DNA of 64,000 nucleotides from Candidatus Butyricimonas faecavium (GTDB lineage Bacteria; Bacteroidota; Bacteroidia; Bacteroidales; Marinifilaceae): contig CALUKD010000002.1 of assembly GCA_944321125.1 (NCBI GenBank), forward strand, positions 1 to 64,000, read 5' to 3'. Made by a program: the position numbers and the translations under genes. Below the pieces are notes generated by a model. It ran no database searches, was not told the DNA's origin, and saw only the letters and a list, made by a program, of their open reading frames with translations. Each line of letters begins with the position of its first letter. Within the stretch, counting starts at the first letter, position 1. Below are positions 35,166 through 44,749 of the stretch, one piece after another.

Positions 35166-38100
35166 ATGAAAAAAAGTAATGTCTTGTGGCTTATTTTTAG
35201 GAAAAATAAGTGGCAACAAATGTGGAGAATTATGAAATTGACTTGGATTTTGTGTATATGTTTTGTATGTACTTTGTCTGCAAACGTGATGTCACAGCAA
35301 AAGTTAAGCATGAATTTAGGGGAGACATCCATTAAAAGGGTCTTTGAAGAGATTCGTAACCAAACCAATAAAGTTGTGATTTACAATGATGATCGGTTGG
35401 CGGTGCAACAAAAAGTGAAGGCGGATTTTAAAGATATGGAATTGTCCGTGATCCTGGATCGGATTCTTGTTGGGAGTGGGATGACCTATAAATTTATGGA
35501 TGACTATATTCTGATTACTCCTATAGTAAAAATGGGAAATGATAGTATACGGACCGTACGGGTGAGAGGTCGGGTGTGTGATATGAAAAAAGAACCATTA
35601 CCCGGGGTAACGGTTACGGTGAAGGGATTGACGCTTGGGGTGGCCACGGATATGAAGGGTGAGTACTGGATGATAATTCCTAATCCCCCTAAGAATTTAT
35701 CTTTGGTGTTTTCTTTTGTCGGGATGGAAACACGTGAAATTGCGTATACGGGGCAAGATACAATTGATGTGGTTTTGAGAGAGGTTTCGGAAACTATGGA
35801 TGAAGTTGTAGTTACTGGTTACCAGAGAATTCGGAAGACGGATATGGTCGGTTCGACAAATACTGTTAAACGTGAAGATATGATTTTCGATGGAACCAAT
35901 AGTATAGAACAAATGTTACAAGGTAAACTTCCCGGCGTGGTGGTTATGAACACGGGTGGTTTGGTTGGGACACGCCAGAAAGTACGAGTACGGGGAACTT
36001 CGACTTTGCTTGGTAACCAAGAACCGGTTTGGGTGGTTGATGGTATTATTCAAGAAGATCCGCTTCCTTTTGATGCACAGGCACTGAATGATTTGGGTGA
36101 TAATTTTGATATGATTAGTAATTTCGTGGGTAATAGTATCGCTTGGTTAAATCCTAATGATATTGATGATATTACCGTATTGAAGGATGCTGCTGCCACG
36201 GTGTTGTACGGGGTGAAGGCTGCTAACGGAGTGATCGTGATAAATACGAAAAGAGGTAAAAATGGGCGTTTGTCTGTTACTTATTCAGGAGGTTTATCCG
36301 TCACAGAGAAGTTAAATTATAAAAAAATGAATTTAATGAATTCAAAAGAGCGGATTGATTTTTCCCGTGAGATTTATGAGAAACGATTATTGGGGAAAAT
36401 TCCGACAACTTCCGTAGGGTATGAGAGAGAAATAAAAAGATATATGGACAAGGAAATCTCGTATGATGAGTTTAATACGGCAGTGAAAGAACTTGAAGAG
36501 ATGAACACGGATTGGATGGATATTTTGTATCAAACACAATTAAGTCATAATCACAGTATTAGTGTTTCCGGTGGTAGTGACAAGGTGACTTATTACAGTT
36601 CTTTGAATTATGTCCAGAATAGGGGGGCGGCGAAAGGAAATGAATCAGAACAGTTGGGCGCTTCTTTTCGGATGGATGCCCATCTGAGTAAGAAGATTAG
36701 AGTGGGATTTGGATTGAATGCTAGTTACGGTATTACCGATGGATTTTATACTACTAATCCTTATTCTTATGCCTTGTCCACGAGCCGGGCTATTCCTTGT
36801 TTTGATAAAGATGGCGAGTTGTTTTTTTATGACCGGGCGGATGGGTACAAGTTTAATATTTTGCATGAGCTGGCAGAAACGGGAAATACTAATGACAGGC
36901 GTAATTTTAATATGACGGCAAATGTTGATTATGATATTCTTCCTGGCATAAGATTCGAATCATTGGCCAGCTTCGGTTCAAATAACACGGTGGGGGAGTC
37001 GTATGCCTCTGAATATAGTTATTATATCACGGCTATTCGTGGGTATGAGTTCGGGGAATATTTGAAGGGGGATCCAGTTTATGAACGTTCACAATTACCT
37101 CATGGCGGTGAGTTAAATAATACAGAGGCTCGGAGTACTTCATTCACGTGGAGAAATAGTTTGTCATACAATCAGTTATTTGGTAAGCATAGAGTTGGTC
37201 TTGTCATCGGACAGGAGTGTCGTAGTACAAAAAACAAGCAAGTATCAGCCGTGACGTATGGTTATTTTCCTAATAGAGGGAAAAATGTGACGTTACCTCC
37301 TCAGTTGATTTCCTCGGGAGCGAATCCTATTTATCAGAAGATAAAAACCGGAATCGTGGATAGGACTTCTAATTTCTTGTCTTTTTATGGTAGTATGACG
37401 TATTCATTTGATGAACGTTATGTGTTTATGGCCAGCGTACGTTCGGATGCCTCTAATAGATTCGGTCAGGATAGTAAATCTAAGTTTCTTCCGGTATGGT
37501 CACTAGGTGGACGTTGGAACGTGCATAACGAATTGTGGATGCAGAATCAGAAGGTGTTCAGTGAATTGAATATACGAATTTCTTATGGTTGGCAGGGGAA
37601 TGTGGCAGAGAATTTTGGTCCGGATCTTATTGCCAAGCTTCCTACTAATGTGGTGAATAACGTGACGGGAGAATATGAATTAGAGATAAAATCATTACCC
37701 TATGCTGATCTTCGTTGGGAAAAGACAAAAACGATTAATTTGGGAGCAGATATGGGTTTGTTTAAGAATCGGATTATGTTATCCCTTGAGTATTATATGA
37801 AACGTGCCAAGGATTTGATTATTTATAAAAGTGTTCCGGTTAGTTACGGGATTAAAGAGATGCCTATTAATGGGGGAACAATGAAAAACGAGGGAATTGA
37901 GTTGAATTTGAGCACAACGTTGATCCGATTGAAAGATTTTGTTTGGAATATTTCAGTGAATACTTCCAAAAATCGGAATAGGATTGAAAGTACGATTCTC
38001 CCGGATAATTCATGGTTATCAGCTGTTAGTGGAGAGTTAAACAAGAGCGGTTATCCTGTTTCAGCTTTTTGGGCTTTCGAATTGAAAGGGCTTGATCCTG

Positions 38101-38744
38101 TTGATGGGACTCCCTTGTTTGATATTCCGGATAAACAGAATAATCCAGAGAGTATCGGGGTGAATGATGCAACGGAATACATGAAATATATGGGGAAGAT
38201 GGAACCTGATTTCACGGGAGGGTTGTCCATGTCTTTCAGGTATAAAAATTTGTCGTTGAGTAGTGGTTTTACCTTGAGCATAGGGGGGAAGCGTTTTTTA
38301 CATTCTTTATTTCAAAGCAAAAATTTCCCTTATTCGCTTCCGAGTGCCTATGACAATTATTCAAAAGAATTCGTGAAGCGATGGAAGAATCCGGGTGACG
38401 AAAAACACACAAACATTCCGTCTATTCCTTCTGCGGGAACTGGAAATGTAAATATCGCTTTTCCTTCGGGATATCTTAATAGTAATGTGTACGAGATGTA
38501 TGATTATTCGGATGTGCGGGTTGTTAATGCCTCTTTCTTGAGATGTAATAACTTGACCTTGACTTATAATTTGCCGCAAGACTTTGTGAAACGTATGGCA
38601 TTGAAAGGTGTATCTGTTTCGGGTTCGATGAGTAATCCGTTCGTGATTGTAAGTAAGGACTACAAGGGAGTGGATCCGGAAGTTGCGACGGGTGGACAGC
38701 CTTTGTCGAGAATTTATTCAATACGTTTAAATGTTACTTTCTAA
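35166..38744 (+). CDS. SusC/RagA-type TonB-dependent transporter with STN domain, locus 2
   Basis: A 1192-residue outer-membrane receptor. ATG 35166 is preferred (MKKSNVLWLIF start); the in-frame GTG at 35100 would add 22 residues of non-signal sequence. Order: signal segment with a hydrophobic stretch ending SANVMSQ, an STN/secretin-TonB domain (about 42-115) for signalling to FecR, a carboxypeptidase-regulatory-like domain (about 130-205), a plug with PVWVVDGIIQEDPLP and TVLYGVKAANGVIVI, and the barrel ending IYSIRLNVTF. The STN domain marks it as a transducer as well as a transporter. It is the first structural gene of an operon with SusD, a lipoprotein and an ABC transporter. Confidence 0.94.
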   Translation: MKKSNVLWLIFRKNKWQQMWRIMKLTWILCICFVCTLSANVMSQQKLSMNLGETSIKRVFEEIRNQTNKVVIYNDDRLAVQQKVKADFKDMELSVILDRILVGSGMTYKFMDDYILITPIVKMGNDSIRTVRVRGRVCDMKKEPLPGVTVTVKGLTLGVATDMKGEYWMIIPNPPKNLSLVFSFVGMETREIAYTGQDTIDVVLREVSETMDEVVVTGYQRIRKTDMVGSTNTVKREDMIFDGTNSIEQMLQGKLPGVVVMNTGGLVGTRQKVRVRGTSTLLGNQEPVWVVDGIIQEDPLPFDAQALNDLGDNFDMISNFVGNSIAWLNPNDIDDITVLKDAAATVLYGVKAANGVIVINTKRGKNGRLSVTYSGGLSVTEKLNYKKMNLMNSKERIDFSREIYEKRLLGKIPTTSVGYEREIKRYMDKEISYDEFNTAVKELEEMNTDWMDILYQTQLSHNHSISVSGGSDKVTYYSSLNYVQNRGAAKGNESEQLGASFRMDAHLSKKIRVGFGLNASYGITDGFYTTNPYSYALSTSRAIPCFDKDGELFFYDRADGYKFNILHELAETGNTNDRRNFNMTANVDYDILPGIRFESLASFGSNNTVGESYASEYSYYITAIRGYEFGEYLKGDPVYERSQLPHGGELNNTEARSTSFTWRNSLSYNQLFGKHRVGLVIGQECRSTKNKQVSAVTYGYFPNRGKNVTLPPQLISSGANPIYQKIKTGIVDRTSNFLSFYGSMTYSFDERYVFMASVRSDASNRFGQDSKSKFLPVWSLGGRWNVHNELWMQNQKVFSELNIRISYGWQGNVAENFGPDLIAKLPTNVVNNVTGEYELEIKSLPYADLRWEKTKTINLGADMGLFKNRIMLSLEYYMKRAKDLIIYKSVPVSYGIKEMPINGGTMKNEGIELNLSTTLIRLKDFVWNISVNTSKNRNRIESTILPDNSWLSAVSGELNKSGYPVSAFWAFELKGLDPVDGTPLFDIPDKQNNPESIGVNDATEYMKYMGKMEPDFTGGLSMSFRYKNLSLSSGFTLSIGGKRFLHSLFQSKNFPYSLPSAYDNYSKEFVKRWKNPGDEKHTNIPSIPSAGTGNVNIAFPSGYLNSNVYEMYDYSDVRVVNASFLRCNNLTLTYNLPQDFVKRMALKGVSVSGSMSNPFVIVSKDYKGVDPEVATGGQPLSRIYSIRLNVTF

Positions 38745-38750
38745 TAGCAT

Positions 38751-40271
38751 ATGAATATGAAACGAATGGGTAAGAATATATGGATTTTAGTTTGTTTGCT
38801 CGGAATCTGTGGGTGTAGTAATTTTTTGGATGAAGTTAGTCAAAATGAAATGCGCCCTAGTTCGGCAGACGATTTGCAACAGTTATTAATGGGGGAAGTT
38901 TATTCCGCGGGGCATAGCGAGAATGTCTTTCACCTGTATCTTGATATGATGACGGATGATGTTGCTTGTGTTTATTCCAAGGATCAAATGGTGCAACAAT
39001 ATTATAAACGGTATTGGCCGGTATATACTTGGCAGTTTGATATGTTCGAACAGTTGGAGAATAGTAGTGTACAGGGAGCAGACACTTACGATCATTATTA
39101 CCGTTGTATAAAAGGGTGTAATGTGGTTCTTGATATGTTGGATAAGGTCACGGGGAGTGAAGGACAAAAAGCAAATGTTAAAGGACAAAGTTTGGCGATG
39201 CGGGGATATTTTTATTTTATGTTGGTGAATCTTTTTGCAAAGCCTTATAATGCTCCGGGAATTGACCTTGAAAAAGCTCCAGGTGTTCCTTTGATCACAA
39301 CATCAGAAGTTTCGGATGAATATCCCAAGCGGGCTTCTATTGCTAAGGTGTACTCGCGTATCGAGATGGATTTGCTGGAGGCTTTACCGCTTTTGCGTGA
39401 ATATGGAGGAGAGAATAGTAAATTCAAGGCTTCGGAAATGTTTTGTTATACCTTATTGTCTAGGTTATATCTCTATATGGAAAGGTGGGAAGAGGCTGAA
39501 AAGTATGCATCTCTGGGATTAGCGAAAAATTCTAGTTTATTCGATATGGCAAATGCTCCTTACCAAACTTGGGGGTTAGCTTATAGTCCTGCTAAAAATG
39601 TTTATGGAAGAGAGAGTGATGAGGTAATTTGGTTGGGATACGGAAATAGTTACGAGTATGATTTTGCTCAATCGGGGTTTACGTTTGTTCCTTCTACCGA
39701 ATTAGTGCAATTGTATGATTTTACCGAAAGTAATGTGAATAACAGAGGGGATTTGCGTTTACGTTTTTATTACGAATACATGAGGGATTTTTCCTCTCCT
39801 TTGTTGGATTTTAAGATTAAGTACGGCATACGAAAAGAATATACGGTGGAGACCAATTACCCGATTAAGGGAATGCGAGTGGCAGAGCTTTATTTAAATA
39901 GGGCGGAGGCGAATATCCGTCGTTATCTTCAAAATGGAGAGGAGCATTTGAGAGTAAGTGCTTTGGCTGATCTTAATTTTTTGCGTTCCTCCCGTTATGA
40001 TACCCGTAATGTGGATTATGAAGATGTTGATTATTCTGGGGATGATTTGTTGACATTTTACAAAGAAGAACGTCGGCGTGAACTTGCTTTTGAAGATCAT
40101 CGTTGGTTCGATTTGAGAAGATACGGGATGCCGGAAATAACACACGTGTATCAAGGTAGCGAATCGGAAATACCTGCTACGTATGTTTTGCCGCAAGGAG
40201 GTGATCGTTATGTACTCCCGATTCCTCGTTCGGTTCTTGATAAAAATTATAATTTGGAGGCGAATCCTTGA
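38751..40271 (+). CDS. SusD/RagB family surface lipoprotein, locus 2
   Basis: A 506-residue SusD-type lid protein starting 6 bases after the SusC stop. The signal MNMKRMGKNIWILVCLLGICGC ends in a lipid Cys at 22, followed by SNFLDE, the common SusD start. The family end with ELAFEDHRWFDLRRYGM and YVLPIPRSVLDKN is clear. It binds cargo at the surface with the SusC above. Cargo unknown. Confidence 0.94.
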   Translation: MNMKRMGKNIWILVCLLGICGCSNFLDEVSQNEMRPSSADDLQQLLMGEVYSAGHSENVFHLYLDMMTDDVACVYSKDQMVQQYYKRYWPVYTWQFDMFEQLENSSVQGADTYDHYYRCIKGCNVVLDMLDKVTGSEGQKANVKGQSLAMRGYFYFMLVNLFAKPYNAPGIDLEKAPGVPLITTSEVSDEYPKRASIAKVYSRIEMDLLEALPLLREYGGENSKFKASEMFCYTLLSRLYLYMERWEEAEKYASLGLAKNSSLFDMANAPYQTWGLAYSPAKNVYGRESDEVIWLGYGNSYEYDFAQSGFTFVPSTELVQLYDFTESNVNNRGDLRLRFYYEYMRDFSSPLLDFKIKYGIRKEYTVETNYPIKGMRVAELYLNRAEANIRRYLQNGEEHLRVSALADLNFLRSSRYDTRNVDYEDVDYSGDDLLTFYKEERRRELAFEDHRWFDLRRYGMPEITHVYQGSESEIPATYVLPQGGDRYVLPIPRSVLDKNYNLEANP

Positions 40272-40306
40272 GATCATTATGTGGTATTTTAATAATTGAA
40301 TGAATT

Positions 40307-41230
40307 ATGAAAAAAATAAGATATTGGTTATTGGCTTTGTCCCTTGTGTTGGGATTATCAGGATGTTATAAAGAAGGAACTTTACACGCATCGCTAGAGA
40401 ATGAAAAGGTTTATAGTGAATATGATTTGCCACAAGGAAATCACGATTATGACAAAGACATTCTGGAAATGTTTAAGAAATACAATACGTTGTTTCTTTA
40501 CAAGTACAATCCAAGGGATATTTATTATAACACGGATGAATACGTGGGAGGCACTTATTTCCCCGACAAAGATAGTACGGCAGCTGGACTTTTTGATGTT
40601 CCTTCGGATGAGGCTTGGGTGGGAAAACAGATAAAGTTACTGCAAGAGCTGTGGTTGGATTATTATCCCAACGAGTTTTTGAGACAAGGATTGCCGCTTA
40701 GAGTCTTCTTAGTCGATAGTTTATATTCGGCGAAAAATGGAATTGGATCTCCGGTAAAACTTTTGAATAATAATTATTTAGTGCGCAGGGGAGTAGATTA
40801 TATTTTGGTTACTTATGGTAGTAGCCGAATAGATGAAATGACAAAAGCGGACAAGTATGAATTCAAGAGAATGTTGCATCGGGTGTTTTTGGATCATTTA
40901 GACATTCCGGTTACGCCGGAATTCGCTGCAATCGGGAATTATGCGATATTTTCAAACGTGAATAATAAACCGTATATATATCGTTACGGGTTTATCAATT
41001 GGAATAATTCGAGTACCCCGCAACGTGATTGGTTTTCATATATTGATGCAATCGTAGACCATTCGTATGAAGAATGGATTTCTGATGGTCCTTCTGGTTT
41101 TTTACATCCCAGTAAAGATACTCAAGGGAAGATACGTGAGAAATATAATTTGGTTATCGAGTATTTTAAAACGAATTATCAAATCGATTTACAAAAAATA
41201 AGCAACGATTTGTCGAGTTACGGCGAGTAA
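40307..41230 (+). CDS. Lipoprotein related to SusCD-associated zinc metallohydrolases, HExxH lost
   Basis: A 307-residue lipoprotein (lipid Cys20 in LGLSGC) encoded 35 bases after SusD. Its plan resembles the substrate-import-associated zinc metallohydrolase lipoprotein family that sits next to SusC/SusD: a KYNTLFLYKYNPRD strand, a LQELWLDYYPNEFLRQGLPL helix block, and a VRRGVDYILVTYG strand ahead of the zinc helix. Where that family has HHEFAHIL, this protein has ML-H191-R-V-F-L-D-H197-L, without the HExxH pattern and its glutamate. If the assignment is right, it is probably catalytically dead and acts as a cargo-binding partner. The family call rests on memory of the pattern and is moderate. 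Confidence 0.6.
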   Translation: MKKIRYWLLALSLVLGLSGCYKEGTLHASLENEKVYSEYDLPQGNHDYDKDILEMFKKYNTLFLYKYNPRDIYYNTDEYVGGTYFPDKDSTAAGLFDVPSDEAWVGKQIKLLQELWLDYYPNEFLRQGLPLRVFLVDSLYSAKNGIGSPVKLLNNNYLVRRGVDYILVTYGSSRIDEMTKADKYEFKRMLHRVFLDHLDIPVTPEFAAIGNYAIFSNVNNKPYIYRYGFINWNNSSTPQRDWFSYIDAIVDHSYEEWISDGPSGFLHPSKDTQGKIREKYNLVIEYFKTNYQIDLQKISNDLSSYGE

Positions 41231-41335
41231 CAAAAGTTTTTTGTCATAAGATGAGTTTAGTTGAGGCTGATTTGTACGAGTATGGATCAGTAGGAGGTTT
41301 GTATTTATATATGTTGTATTGATATGTAAAAAATT

Positions 41336-42256
41336 ATGGAAAATGTAGTTTTGAAAGTTGAGAATTTGTCACATCGTTATAGCGTGCAATGGGCTATTAA
41401 AGATATCAATTTCGAGATCCCCGGGAAAGGAATTTTCGGTTTACTCGGTTCTAACGGAGCGGGGAAGTCAACGACAATGAACATTATGTGTGGGGTGTTG
41501 AGACCAACGCAAGGAAATGTTTGGATTAAAGGAATTTCAATGACGGAGCATGCGGTGGAAGCCAAGCGATATATCGGTTTTTTACCTCAAAATCCGCCCT
41601 TGCAAATGGAGTTGACTGTAAATGAATATCTTTCTTATTGCGCCGGATTGCGGGATATTCCAAAAAAAGAGGTTCAGAAGGCGGTGGACAGAGTTATGGA
41701 ACGATGTGCGATTTCTCATTTCAAGAAGCGCATGATAAGAAATTTATCTGGCGGGTATCGCCAACGAGTGGGAATTGCGCAGGCCATCATACATGATCCT
41801 GATTTTGTCGTGTTGGATGAACCGACGAATGGGTTGGATCCCAATCAAATTCTTGAAATACGCCGGTTGGTGAAAGAAATTGCAGAGGAGCGGACCGTGA
41901 TGTTATCAACTCATATTCTTTCAGAAGTTCAGGCTTTGTGTAATGATATTCGTATGATAGAACAGGGACGTGTCGTGTTTGCCGGAACTGTGGATGAATT
42001 CGATAATTATTTAGCTCCAAGTTCTGCGATAGCAACTTTGATGGCAATGCCAACAAGAAATGAACTTCTAAAGCTTCCAGGTGTAATTAAGGTTGAGGAA
42101 TTAGGGGGTCCCCGGTATCGTCTGTTTTTTGATCGGTCGATAGATGCGATGGAACAAATCGTGGAAACATGTGTGAATCAAGGATGGAGACTGACTGAGA
42201 TTAACATAGAGAAGAGTTCGTTGAATGAGATATTTGCAGAATTATCAAAAAAATAA
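41336..42256 (+). CDS. ABC transporter ATP-binding protein (GldA-like), locus 2
   Basis: A 306-residue ATPase. Walker A GSNGAGKST, Q-loop FLPQNPPLQ, signature LSGGYRQRVGIAQAI, Walker B FVVLDEPTNGLDPNQ and the switch His in STHILSEV are all intact, so it should hydrolyse ATP. The C-terminal ~80 residues match the GldA/CcmA-type extension. It starts 105 bases after the lipoprotein gene and 13 bases before the permease. In gliding Bacteroidetes GldA pairs with GldF and GldG; gut Bacteroidales do not glide, so the job here is something else, perhaps moving a cargo or a lipoprotein in step with the SusCD importer. Confidence 0.92.
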   Translation: MENVVLKVENLSHRYSVQWAIKDINFEIPGKGIFGLLGSNGAGKSTTMNIMCGVLRPTQGNVWIKGISMTEHAVEAKRYIGFLPQNPPLQMELTVNEYLSYCAGLRDIPKKEVQKAVDRVMERCAISHFKKRMIRNLSGGYRQRVGIAQAIIHDPDFVVLDEPTNGLDPNQILEIRRLVKEIAEERTVMLSTHILSEVQALCNDIRMIEQGRVVFAGTVDEFDNYLAPSSAIATLMAMPTRNELLKLPGVIKVEELGGPRYRLFFDRSIDAMEQIVETCVNQGWRLTEINIEKSSLNEIFAELSKK

Positions 42257-42269
42257 TTAAGTAGAAGTC

Positions 42270-44573
42270 ATGAGGAAAATTTACGAGGTGGCAAAAACCG
42301 AATTACAGACATTGTTTTACTCGCCAATAGCTTGGCTTATAATTATTGTCTTTATATTTCAAATGAGTTTATTATTTACGGGTGCATTGGATTTACGTGT
42401 AACGCAGATGTTGTTGGGATATCGTACACCAATGTTAACGCAGGCTATATTTGCGAATCCGGCAGGGGGACTTTTGTTTGGGGTGCAGAATTATCTTTAT
42501 CTTTATATTCCTTTATTGACCATGGGGTTGATGAGCCGAGAACTGAGTAGTGGATCGATAAACTTACTTTACTCGTCTCCGATAACCAACACTCAGATTA
42601 TTTTAGGAAAATATCTGTCTATGGTGGTGTATGCTCTTTTATTAATTTGTATTATCGGCATATACGTGGGGTTTGGTTGTTGTGTGATCGAAAACGTGGA
42701 ATGGTGTTGGTTGTTGACGGCTTTGTTGGGATTGTTTTTGTTGATATGCACTTATGCGGCGATCGGATTGTTCATGTCAAGTTTAACTTCTTATCAAGTT
42801 GTTGCGGCAATCGGTACTCTGGTGATTCTTGCGGCCTTGAATTATATAAAGGAAATGTGGCAAGATATTGAATTTGTTCGAGATATAACTTATTGGTTTT
42901 CAATGTCCGGTCGTTCTGTTTCATTTTTATACGGTTTAATCGGGAGTGAAGACGTGATTTATTTTTTGATTGTAATACTGTTATTTCTTTCTTTAACGAT
43001 AGTCCGTTTGCAGGCTTGTCGGCAAAAAGCCAAATGGACACATTCGCTGGGGAGATATTTGTTGATTTTTTCGGTAACGATTGTTTTGGGGTATATTACG
43101 TCTCGTCCGGCGATGAAATGTTATTATGATGCTACGTCTACGAAAGCTAACACATTAACTCCTAATAGTCAGGAAGTAATTGCGCAAATGGAAGGTGGGT
43201 TGACAATTACGACTTATATGAATTTATTTGATGAGGGGACGCATTCCTTTGCTTTCCCACGTTTCGTGAATACCGATATGTCTCGTTTTAGCCATTATTT
43301 ACGTTTTAAACCGGAAATTAAACTTAAGTATGTATATTATTATGATTCGATATACAATCCGAGTTTGGAACATCGATTCCCCGATATGTCAATGCAACAG
43401 AGGGCTGAACGGCTCATGGAACTTTATAAAGTGAGTCCCAAACTCTTTTTAAAACCAGGGGAGGTTGATAAATTGGTAGATCTTTCTAGCGAGGGTAAAA
43501 CATTCGTGCGAGAATTGGTTCGGGATAATGGCGAGAGAACATTTCTTCGGATTTATAATGATTTTGAAAAATTACCCTCAGAGGCTGAAATAACTGCTGC
43601 ATTTAAGCGGATCGCAATGAAATTACCTATTGTCGGTTTCTTATCGGGCCACGGGGAACGATCCATCAAAGAGGATGATAACCGTAGTTATTCGGCTTTT
43701 GTTAATTATAAAACGTTTCGTCCGGCTTTAATAAATCAAGGTTTTGATGTTACTGAAGTGACTTTGGATAAACCTATTCCTGATGATATAAAAATATTAG
43801 TGATTGCAGATCCTCAGCAGGAATTGACCGAGGATGAACGTCGTAATTTAGATCAGTATGTTGAGCGTGGAGATAATTTGATAATTGCGACAGAACCCAA
43901 GAGACGTGATATAGCAAATTCATTCATCGAACGTTTTGGTGTGAAATTTGTTCCGGGAATTTTGGCAAATTCTGGAGAATATTCGAATTTGACACAATCA
44001 CGTCCTACTGCAGATGTAAAGGCAATTGATGAGTTGTATCAATTGGCGGGATTACGTTATTTTAATTCGGTCATTTCAATGCCTGAGGCGGTTGGTTTGG
44101 AATATACACTTGATAAAGGGTTTAACGTTACGGAAATTCTTACAACTGATACGCTTACTTGGAATGAGTTGCAAACCACTGATTTTATGAATGAGGAGCA
44201 AAAAGCTACTCCTGATAATGACAAGGGGGAGATACAAAAGAAATATGTGACAGGTTTAGCCTTGACTCGGAAAATAGGAGAAAAAGAACAAAAGATAACT
44301 ATATTGGGTGATGCCGATTGTATCACGAATGGAGAATTGAGTTCTAGTCGGAGAGGGGTGCGTGCTTCAAATTTCACCCTCGTTCAAAGTTTATTCTTTT
44401 GGCTATCGGATGGAGAAGTACCAATTGATGTGCGTAGACCGATTTTCCCGGATAATAATTTACTTATAGAAGAAAGTGATATGGGGTTAATAACTATGTC
44501 ATTTCAATGGTTATTTCCTTGTCTGATTTTGATCTTGGCACTTATTATCTGGTTGAGGAGGAGAGGACGTTAA
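42270..44573 (+). CDS. GldF-GldG fusion: ABC-2 permease with GldG-like extracytoplasmic domain
   Basis: A 767-residue inner-membrane protein. The N-terminal ~240 residues form a six-helix ABC-2 permease (GldF type; PLLTMGLMSRELSSGSINLLYSSPIT). A seventh helix near 260-280 leads into a ~450-residue periplasmic part of the GldG/ABC-auxiliary type, with the family signs AMKCYYDATSTKANTLTPNS, VGFLSGHGERSI and DIKILVIADPQQELTEDE, closed by a final helix and LRRRGR. In flavobacteria these are two genes; here they are one frame. Its partner is the ATPase directly upstream. An inverted repeat, without a T-run, ends the operon. Confidence 0.9.
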   Translation: MRKIYEVAKTELQTLFYSPIAWLIIIVFIFQMSLLFTGALDLRVTQMLLGYRTPMLTQAIFANPAGGLLFGVQNYLYLYIPLLTMGLMSRELSSGSINLLYSSPITNTQIILGKYLSMVVYALLLICIIGIYVGFGCCVIENVEWCWLLTALLGLFLLICTYAAIGLFMSSLTSYQVVAAIGTLVILAALNYIKEMWQDIEFVRDITYWFSMSGRSVSFLYGLIGSEDVIYFLIVILLFLSLTIVRLQACRQKAKWTHSLGRYLLIFSVTIVLGYITSRPAMKCYYDATSTKANTLTPNSQEVIAQMEGGLTITTYMNLFDEGTHSFAFPRFVNTDMSRFSHYLRFKPEIKLKYVYYYDSIYNPSLEHRFPDMSMQQRAERLMELYKVSPKLFLKPGEVDKLVDLSSEGKTFVRELVRDNGERTFLRIYNDFEKLPSEAEITAAFKRIAMKLPIVGFLSGHGERSIKEDDNRSYSAFVNYKTFRPALINQGFDVTEVTLDKPIPDDIKILVIADPQQELTEDERRNLDQYVERGDNLIIATEPKRRDIANSFIERFGVKFVPGILANSGEYSNLTQSRPTADVKAIDELYQLAGLRYFNSVISMPEAVGLEYTLDKGFNVTEILTTDTLTWNELQTTDFMNEEQKATPDNDKGEIQKKYVTGLALTRKIGEKEQKITILGDADCITNGELSSSRRGVRASNFTLVQSLFFWLSDGEVPIDVRRPIFPDNNLLIEESDMGLITMSFQWLFPCLILILALIIWLRRRGR

Positions 44574-44620
44574 AGATTGGTGCATGGTGAGGCCGTGATA
44601 GCGAATTGCTAAGTGTGAGA

Positions 44621-44683
44621 AGTATTCTGGGGGAGAGTAAAATGTTGGAAAGAACACACGAACAAGCTCTCCCGAAGAATACT
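44621..44683. repeat. 17-base inverted repeat after the ABC operon
   Basis: Arms 44621-44637 and 44667-44683 pair at 15 of 17 positions around a 2-base internal bulge (AGTATTCT and GGGAGAG cores), loop 29 bases. It lies 48 bases past the permease stop and 28 bases before the promoter of the next sigma gene. It may end transcription of locus 2. Confidence 0.6.
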
Positions 44684-44710
44684 AAAATATTTGCATAGAT
44701 ATATAACAAT

Positions 44711-44742
44711 TTTGGGGATAATGGAATAAATCCTTATTTTTG
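44711..44742 (+). promoter_or_regulatory. Predicted promoter of ECF sigma gene 2
   Basis: TTTG (44711-44714), exactly 20 bases, TATTTTTG (44735-44742). The ATG is only 7 bases further on, so the transcript would be leaderless or nearly so, as for sigma gene 1. Confidence 0.72.
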
Positions 44743-44749
44743 TGGCACT

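Noticed and set aside
32986-44573. Reading locus 2 as a gliding or type IX secretion locus
   Set aside because: Only GldA/F/G-like parts are present; no GldK/L/M/N, SprA or motility adhesin genes are seen.
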